DNA of 64,000 nucleotides from Begonia masoniana. Lineage: Eukaryota; Streptophyta; Magnoliopsida; Cucurbitales; Begoniaceae. This document shows, piece after piece, positions 57,726 through 64,000 of this stretch. Location of the stretch: the NCBI GenBank assembly GCA_022432975.1, contig CM039511.1:23214557-23278556 (forward strand). Reading direction: 5' to 3'. The translations under genes and the position numbers were made by a program. A model generated the notes under the pieces. That model was not told where the DNA came from and searched no databases. It saw nothing but the letters and a program-made list of their open reading frames with translations. Position 1 is the first letter of the stretch. Every line of letters starts with the position of its first letter.

Positions 57726-58221
57726 CTCATTTATTCAGCTTAGAATGTTCAAAATTGATTCGGAATGACATCACTACTCTCAGATTTTAAAAGGTCTTAA
57801 ACTGGTCGGCCACTGTTAAAACCAAACTCAAATGCCGAGTTGAAAGCAAAGCTCTATTCACTAATAAATGACTACATTATCCATTTCATACCTCGGGTGC
57901 GGATTTGCAGGGATATGTAGGCTTGAAACCGGTCGTCGGAGGGAGGTTGATGGCAAGCAAGGTGCGAGCTCGGGGAAGGAGAAATTGCCGAGAGTAGAAG
58001 GTGTCGGCTATAGTGGGGTTTAATGAGGTTTAAGGTTTCCAATTTCTCTAAATACCGGTCCCAAACTTCAATTATTACCATAATGCCACTCAACCTAGTT
58101 TAAAACCCACATGTAATTAATTAAACTTGTCATAAAATTCTAAACCGCTGAAGATTAAATATTCATGACCGTTAATACAGTTAGAAAAATTACCTAGTCG
58201 TGTCTCGGGTGTTACATTTTG

Positions 58222-61200
58222 GCCCCCGAATAAGGAATAGTTTTCTTATCAGGAAATGGGTAGGTTGAGTGGGTCGCCTACTTCCTATGCTATGAAAGTC
58301 TAAGAACAATTTAGAGGTGAATGCTTAGTTTATCTGGCCACGGTGGTCGATACTTAGTTGCTCAACAAAGTAAAACCAGAAGACCTTCCGGTAGTTAGAG
58401 AATTCTCTGAGATCTTCCTCGACAATCTTCCCGGATTACCGCCAGATAGGGAGATCGAGTTTACTATTGATGTTTATCCAGGTTCCGAGCCTGTATCGAA
58501 GAATCCATACAGACTGGCACCTGTTGAACTAAAGGAGCTGAAGTCTCAGTTTGAAGAGTTGTTAGACAAGGGGTTCATTCGACCCAGCTTTTCTCCTTGG
58601 GGTGTACCAATTCTATTCGTTAAGGAAAAGGACGGAACTTTCAGGATGTGCGTCGACTACAGAGAGTTGAATAAATTGACAGTGAAAAACAAGTATCTGT
58701 TGCCCCGAATTGATGACTTGTTTGACCAACAGCATGGTGCCCAAGTGTTTTCAAGGATTGACCTACGCTAGGGTTATTATCAGTTGAAGGTTCGGAGGGA
58801 AGATGTTCAAAAGACTACGTTTCGTACGAGGTATAGGCATTACGAATTCCTTGTGATGTCTTTTGGACTTACAAATGCTCCTGCAACGTTTATGGATTTG
58901 ATGAACCGTGTTTTTAAGGAGTATTTAGACAAGTTTGTTGTTGTTTTCATTGACGACATCTTGATCTATTTAAAGACAAAAGAGGAACACGAGGAGCAAC
59001 TGCGAATTGTCTTAGGGATTTTAAAACAACATCATTTGTACCCAAAAGTTCTCCAAGTACGAGTTTTGGCTGGATCGAATTATTTTTCTCGGCCATATCA
59101 TATCTCAAGAGGGAATTTTTGTGGACCCGACCAAAATTCAAGTTGTCAGAGATTGGTCGCAGCCTAAGAATGTGCGAGAAGTAAGAGGATTTCTTGGACT
59201 GGCCAGGTATTACCGGAAGTTTATCGAGGAGTTTTCTAATATTGCAGTCCCTCTTTCCTGTTTGACCAGGAAGAATGAAAAATTTGTATGGTCGGCTGCA
59301 TGCGACAAAAGCTTTCAAGAGCTAAAACAGAAACTAACTACGACACCTGTTTTAACACTACCAGTTGAAGACCATAAGTTCAGTATTTACTGCGATGCCT
59401 CAAAGATCGGATTTGGGTGTGTATTGATGCAGAAGGGTAGAGTCATTGCTTATGCTTCTCGGCAGTTGAAGCCGTATGAGCAAAATTATCCTACGCATGA
59501 TCTGGAATTAGCAGCCGTCGTCTTTGAGTTAAAAATCTAGAGATACTATCTAATATGGGCAACAGTGTGAGGTGTTCTTGGATCACATGAGCCTAAAATA
59601 TTTGTTTACGCAGAAAGAACTGAATATGCGGCAAAGAAGGTGGTTGGAGTTCGTTAAAGATTACGAGTTTGAAATTATATACCACCTAGGAAAGACAAAT
59701 AAAGCCACAGACGCCTTGAGCAGAATGCCTTCTACAAGTCAGCCTTCTTTTGCAGCAATGTCGGTAATGCTGAGGTCTAAGATCGAGAAGTTTGATGTGG
59801 AGATTGTGACTGAGTTGTCCACTGTGCTTCACAAACATTTCTCTTAGGCCGACAATAATAGACAAAATTCGAGAAGCTCAACAAAAAGACTCATAGTGCG
59901 AGGGGTATCGGTTGAGCATGACCTCTGAGGACTCGTTCAATTTTCATTTGTCGGATGATGGCGTATAAAAGTTCAGGTATAGGTGGTACGTGCCTAATGA
60001 CGAGGAGCTAAATAAAGAAATCTTGGCCAAGGCATACTCTTCAGCATACTTGGGGCATCCGGGAAGCACCAAGATGTATCGGGATCTAAAACAGCATTTC
60101 TGGTTGCCTAACATGAAGAGAGAGGTCGCCAAATATGTAGAAACTTGTCTGGTTTGTCAGTAGGTAAAGGTGGAGCATCAAAGGCCGGCCGAAACCTTAC
60201 AGCCACTGCCAATTTCGGAGTAGAAATGGGAGAAGATCTCAATGGATTTCATAGTTGGACTCCCAAGAACGACGAAGGGGCATGATGAGATCTGGGTGAT
60301 AGTGGACCGTTTGACAAAATCAGCCCATTTTTTGTCAGTCAAGATGACATATTCAATGGATCGGCTTGCCGAGCTTTACGTGCAAGAGGTTGTTAAATTA
60401 CACGGAGTTCCGGTCTCGATTGTTTCCGATAGAGATTCGAGATTTACCTCTAAATTCTGGAAAAGTCTGCATAAAGCTATGGAAACTCAGCTAAATTTCA
60501 GTACAGCGTTTCATCCTCAAACTGACGGACAAACAGAAAGAATAAATCAAATTCTTGAGGATATCCTCAGAGCTTGTGTGCTGGAGTTTCAGGGCTCGTG
60601 GAGCCGATATTTACCGTTGATTGAGTTCTCATAAAACAATAGCTTCTAGGCTACGATTGGCATGGCTCCGTATGAGGCGCTGTATGGTTAGAAATGCAGG
60701 TCTCCGTTGTATTGGGACGAGGTTTGCAAGGCTAGCATAATTTGCCCTGATATTTTACAGCAAACGGCGGAGAAGATCGCTATTATCAGATAACGTATAG
60801 AGATAGCACAGAGCCGCCAAAAGAGCTATACTGACACTAGACGGAGGGAATTAGAGTTCAATGAGGGTGATGAGGTTTATCTTCAAATTTCTCCGTTTAA
60901 AGGTGTTATGAGATTCGGAAGGAATGGCAAGCTAAGTCATCAATACGCGGGGCCCTTTCTTATTTTGAAGAGAATCGGGACTATGGCATACAGGTTACAG
61001 CTTTCGATCTCCATGGAAGGTATTCACGATGTGTTTCACGGGTCCATACTCAGAAAGTGCGTACGTGATCCATCTCACATCGTGGAAGCAAGGGAGATCG
61101 AGGTACAACCAACACTGACTTATGTGGAGAGGCCAATGCAAATTCTAGAGTCCTCTATCAAGGTATTGCACAATAAAGAGATTCTGCTAGTAAAAGTCCT

Positions 61201-61282
61201 ATAGCGAAACCATGACGTAGAGGAGGCCACTTGGGAGAGGCAGCAGGATATGATGTCTAAGTATCCTGAACTGTTTGTATAG
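58222..61282 (+). pseudogene. Element G, remaining pol: RT, RNase H, integrase, chromodomain
   Basis: RT ([23 protein letters not shown] [19 protein letters not shown]) has a stop at 58769-58771 and a frameshift near 59050. RNase H ([16 protein letters not shown]) has a stop at 59538 and another frameshift before 59572. The integrase zinc-finger region (59850-60240) has several stops; its core ([29 protein letters not shown]) is readable. The C-terminus holds PFKGVMRFGRNGKL, LRKCVRDPSHI and a chromodomain (HDVEEATWE) ending at TAG 61280-61282. More stops lie at 60632-60800 and near 61201. It is dead but easily recognised, and it matches B's remnant most closely. Confidence 0.92.
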
Positions 61283-61322
61283 TCAAATTTTGAGGACAAA
61301 ATTTTAATTATGGTGGATGGAA
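61283..61322 (+). other. Element G polypurine tract region
   Basis: TTTTGAGGACAAAATTTTAA is followed by ATGGTGGATGGAA abutting the TGTAACAC of the 3' LTR. Confidence 0.8.
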
Positions 61323-64000
61323 TGTAACACTCGATTTTACGGGACTTTATTATTCCAATATATAATGGCATTTTTGTAAATATGTGAAATTAAATCCGTT
61401 TTGCAAACGGAAAGTTTTAATAGAGCCATAACAATAAATTAGAATTATTGGTTAAATAAGAAAATTTGGAAAAACCGAATCGTTGGTTAAATAACAAAAT
61501 AAGTAAAGAAACAAATAGAAAATTAAATGGAGGGGCAATATGGTCATTTTATAAGCCAAAATTATAACAAAAATCACATTTCTCTCCCTCCCTCAACACT
61601 TCACGATTTCCTCTCTGCGAAAAACACCTCTAGGAGACTTTTCTTCTCCTCCCTCTCGCGACTCTTCTTTCCAGCGACGAAGCTCCTCCTTCCAGCAATC
61701 CACCCTTTCCGTTTCTTCTCCGTAAACACTCCTTAGGTAAGGTTCTATGGTTTTGGAGGGTTTATTTTCGTTTTACAAGGATTTAAACGGTTAGGGTTCA
61801 TTTAGGGTTTTGTTAAAAACGTGGATTAAGGTTTGAAATCGATAGGTTTAGCATGATTACGTCCCTAATGGATGTATTGACGGTTATTGGACATGTTTAG
61901 TTGATTTATTGAGAGATATTGGAGTTTTGGGTTGTTAGAGAACTTAGAAACTCCATTAATGGAGGTTAGAAATTCATGAGCATGAATTGCTCGATGAAAT
62001 GCCTCAATGAGTTAAATTAGAGTTTTAGGAAATTTTCTTTAGCTAGGAGTTCTGTTAGTTTTCAAAATTCAATGATTTAGGCTCGATTTAATGCCATGTG
62101 TTGTGTAATATTTTAGGTGAACAACGCTCGTGGACGGAGCTCGGTGTGCTACGGACACGAGGTAAGTCTTCGTGACTCGCTTGGCTGATCTGGCCTACAC
62201 CATAGGAGAGTTTATTGTTCGAGGATGTTTGGTAAAATTATGTTTAGTGTAGGTTAGATGGGTAGTTTAGGATAATTGTTCTGTTAGAATGTTTTTCATT
62301 AGGTTCTATGTATTGTTTACACTTTCTCTACTTTTATTGTACAAATCCATGTTCATGCATCATGTTTTATGAACTAGCACGAAAAATGAATTTTTCGCAT
62401 ACGTTTTCATGAAAAGAAATGACTAATGAAAGATATGAATGTATGTAATTACGGTCATGTCGGGGTGGGGTTCAGACATGGCTGTCCTGAGAGGAGGAGC
62501 ATGTTTTCCCCCTGGTAGATGGAAAGGGATATCTAACCACCAGATGTGTCCTCTCTATCTAGTGAGAGTAAACCCCCGGTGATGCCCATGCTGTGTGACT
62601 AAAGAATGAAAATGATGCATGATTTTATGAACTGCATACACATCGCACGCATTTGCATTTACGAGAATTTACTGAGTTCTTTAGCTCATAGGTTATTTCT
62701 ATGGTGTAGGTGACTTCGAAACAGGTGAGGATGATATTCCTCCACTCGACGCATGAGCAGGTTGATGGAGGATGACCCGTGAGAGTGCGCTGGGCAGTCG
62801 GTGCTTATTTTGACCCGTGGGAATAACATGTAGGTATTTTGGGATTTTAATAGATAGAAATGATTGACAATTGTATAGGAAGGTTCAGTTGGGCTGATGG
62901 GTGATTTGATGAGCTCCAAGCCAAAGTAAGGGCTGCATTCAACCCACAAAGAGTAGTGGTTCACTTGGATTTCGGAATAGCAGAAAACAGTAAATTTAGA
63001 TGAATAAATGGATAGGCAAATGAAGTTCGATTCAAACGCCATTTTAAGGGGAGCTTAATATATGAGTGAAAAAAGACTCATTAAATTTTTAGAGCAAAAT
63101 ATTTTGAGAAAATGAAGTTATGATGATAAACCCAAATGCTTTTCGATAAGCAACTATTGAGGCTTTCGGCAAACAATCTTCCGTGGAAGATTCACAGCAA
63201 GTGGAAAATGGTTAATGGCCACTTTCTCTTGCCACCAACCCTTCAAGAGTTGAGAGAAAAGTGGAACGAAGACTACTCAAACAACCACAGGTTTGAGAGC
63301 CTAGGAGGCGTAACTCCTCTTGGTTGTTAACAACCAAGGCTTACCTTGATGGTGCTCCAAACCGCTTCGGGTTTCTCCTTAACAAAACCAATTTTCTATT
63401 CAACCAAAATCAATCTTTACACACACCAATAACCATGGTATATATAGACCTAATTGGCTAAGAGTGGATGGCCGAGATTGAGTTGTGCTTTCTTTAAACA
63501 ATGGTTGAGATTAGCCATAACAAGGATCCACCAAAAAGGCAAAAATGGTCCCCTCCTCTTTGAGTTGGTGCCCAAAGTAGCTTCCATGCAATTTCCTTGA
63601 ATGATTTATACCTTAAGTTTATTCAAACTCTTTTGCCACACTATCCTAACATTCATCTAGTCTTAAATGCCTAAATGCATGCTTTAATAAATCCTTACAA
63701 TAAGGCCATTGTTTGCCAAATAAAACATACAAAATGTAACCAATAGAACACATATAATATTTGGATACAATTAGTTGAATTAGGGAAGACAAATTCCCTA
63801 TTTATCTTTACGCTTCCATTCCAAGCCTTTAAATATTCAACTCCTACAAAATGAGAGGCAAATGCATTACTAAATTCGTCCTTGTCAATAAATGCACTTA
63901 CCTTGATTGGTGACGGAGCCTTGGGCACGTCATGATTGGTTAGGAAAAATACGGGTTTTGATGCTTTGGAAAACTAGTTTTACGAATTCCTTTTGTGAAG
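61323..64000 (+). repeat. Element G 3' LTR, truncated by the window end and containing K
   Basis: It follows the 5' LTR from its first base to the window end; about 0.65 kb remains outside. It keeps the donor CTTAGGTAAGG (about 61731), the exon-like block ending GAGGTAAGTC (about 62117-62160), and perfect stem arms 62194-62205 and 62699-62710. The 15-nt block is 62710-62724. Solo LTR K sits at 62907-63932. Confidence 0.92.
62907..63932. mobile_element. Element K: 1,026-bp solo LTR, TSD TGATT
   Basis: Perfect TGATT duplications (62902-62906 and 63933-63937) flank a TG...CA sequence that is absent from G's 5' LTR. It carries a TATATATAG box at about 63431-63439. It does not resemble the TGTAAC-type LTRs of the other elements and could be from a Ty1/copia or other gypsy family. 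Apparent open stretches (63136-63330 plus strand and 63695-63928 minus strand) lack recognisable features. Confidence 0.85.

Larger units (their letters stand above)
41217..58216 (-). mobile_element. Element H: Tekay-like Ty3/gypsy element with minisatellite LTRs, TSD TTTTG
   Basis: Perfect TTTTG duplications (41212-41216 and 58217-58221) flank TGTAACGACCCG...CTCGGGTGTTACA. On the minus strand the order is 5' LTR (58216-49329, containing element I), primer site, gag-pol (49184-44746), polypurine tract and 3' LTR (44704-41217). It is the best preserved coding unit in the window and probably one of the younger insertions. G's protease frame continues after it. Confidence 0.95.
49329..58216 (-). 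repeat. Element H 5' LTR, interrupted by element I
   Basis: 49329-51979 and about 57730-58216 match the 3' LTR. The middle, about 267 bp corresponding to 43961-44228, is replaced by element I, so stem arm 1 and the exon-like block are lost here. It contains a second 60-bp array (49842-51020) and a second 46-bp array (51459-51730). Confidence 0.9.
37338..64000 (+). mobile_element. Element G: Tekay-like Ty3/gypsy element, interrupted by H and K, running off the window
   Basis: The order is 5' LTR 37338-39653, primer site 39658-39670, gag and protease to 41216, insertion H (41217-58216), remaining pol 58222-61282, and 3' LTR from 61323 past the window end. The 5' junction with J suggests GCTCG (37333-37337) as target site, but the right copy lies outside the window. 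G's LTRs are homologous to B's LTRs in opposite orientation, so B and G belong to one family. Confidence 0.9.

Noticed and set aside
62194..62710. Paired arms as terminal inverted repeats of a DNA transposon or MITE
   Set aside because: The arms are in the same place in six LTR families, abut splice-like motifs, and no target-site duplication flanks them. A transposon origin is not fully excluded.
63695..63928. Minus-strand open frame of 77 codons in solo LTR K
   Set aside because: It is short, has no recognised motif, and lies within a TG...CA element with target-site duplication.

Overview
This window is flowering-plant nuclear DNA made almost entirely of nested LTR retrotransposons. I see no host gene, tRNA gene or true rRNA gene. 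The evidence is Ty3/gypsy gag-pol remnants with plant-type chromodomains, LTRs of 2.3-4.4 kb, initiator-Met-tRNA primer sites, a Cassandra-type TRIM carrying 5S-rRNA-derived sequence, and long minisatellites. It fits pericentromeric or other gene-poor heterochromatin. The species cannot be named from the sequence alone. Element letters below are mine.

Left half, 1-35712. Element A (plus strand, non-Tekay gypsy) is split into three pieces: gag/RT 15-1507, RNase H 28283-28947 and integrase 33735-34989. Its first gap holds element B (minus strand, Tekay-like, 1508-28277, two 2.5-kb LTRs). Inside B lie C (LTR piece, 5160-6459), D (LTR piece, 6460-7619), E (LTR 7620-22394 plus a non-coding interior to 25140) and F (complete 12.0-kb element, 9490-21508, TSD CCAAT). 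That is six levels of nesting. One deletion with its junction near 25140 would explain all the missing parts. The second gap in A holds a solo LTR (L, 28948-33729, TSD CATTT), which itself carries a tandem Cassandra array (30726-32569, TSD TTATC).

Right half, 35713-64000. A broken Tekay fragment J (35713-37337) is interrupted by element G (plus strand, 37338 to beyond the window end). G's protease is split by element H (minus strand, 41217-58216, TSD TTTTG). H's 5' LTR in turn holds element I (about 51980-57725). G's 3' LTR holds a 1,026-bp solo LTR K (62907-63932, TSD TGATT).

None of the polyproteins is intact. H is the least damaged, with gag-protease open, five stops and one frameshift. 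These elements do not work together as a pathway; they are successive insertions, and any present activity would need proteins from elsewhere.

The most interesting pattern is in the LTR leaders. In B, E, G, H, I and L, an exon-like block ending in a strong splice-donor sequence is followed by an 11-14 nt arm (CCTACACCATAG type). Its reverse complement lies 0.4-2.5 kb downstream, over an acceptor/15-19-nt block/donor motif. The two arms change together between families. In E, H, I and L (and probably truncated C) the loop between the arms holds family-specific tandem repeats. Downstream, most families carry a cluster of palindromes near the LTR end. This looks like an undescribed conserved RNA-structure or splicing module of these LTRs.
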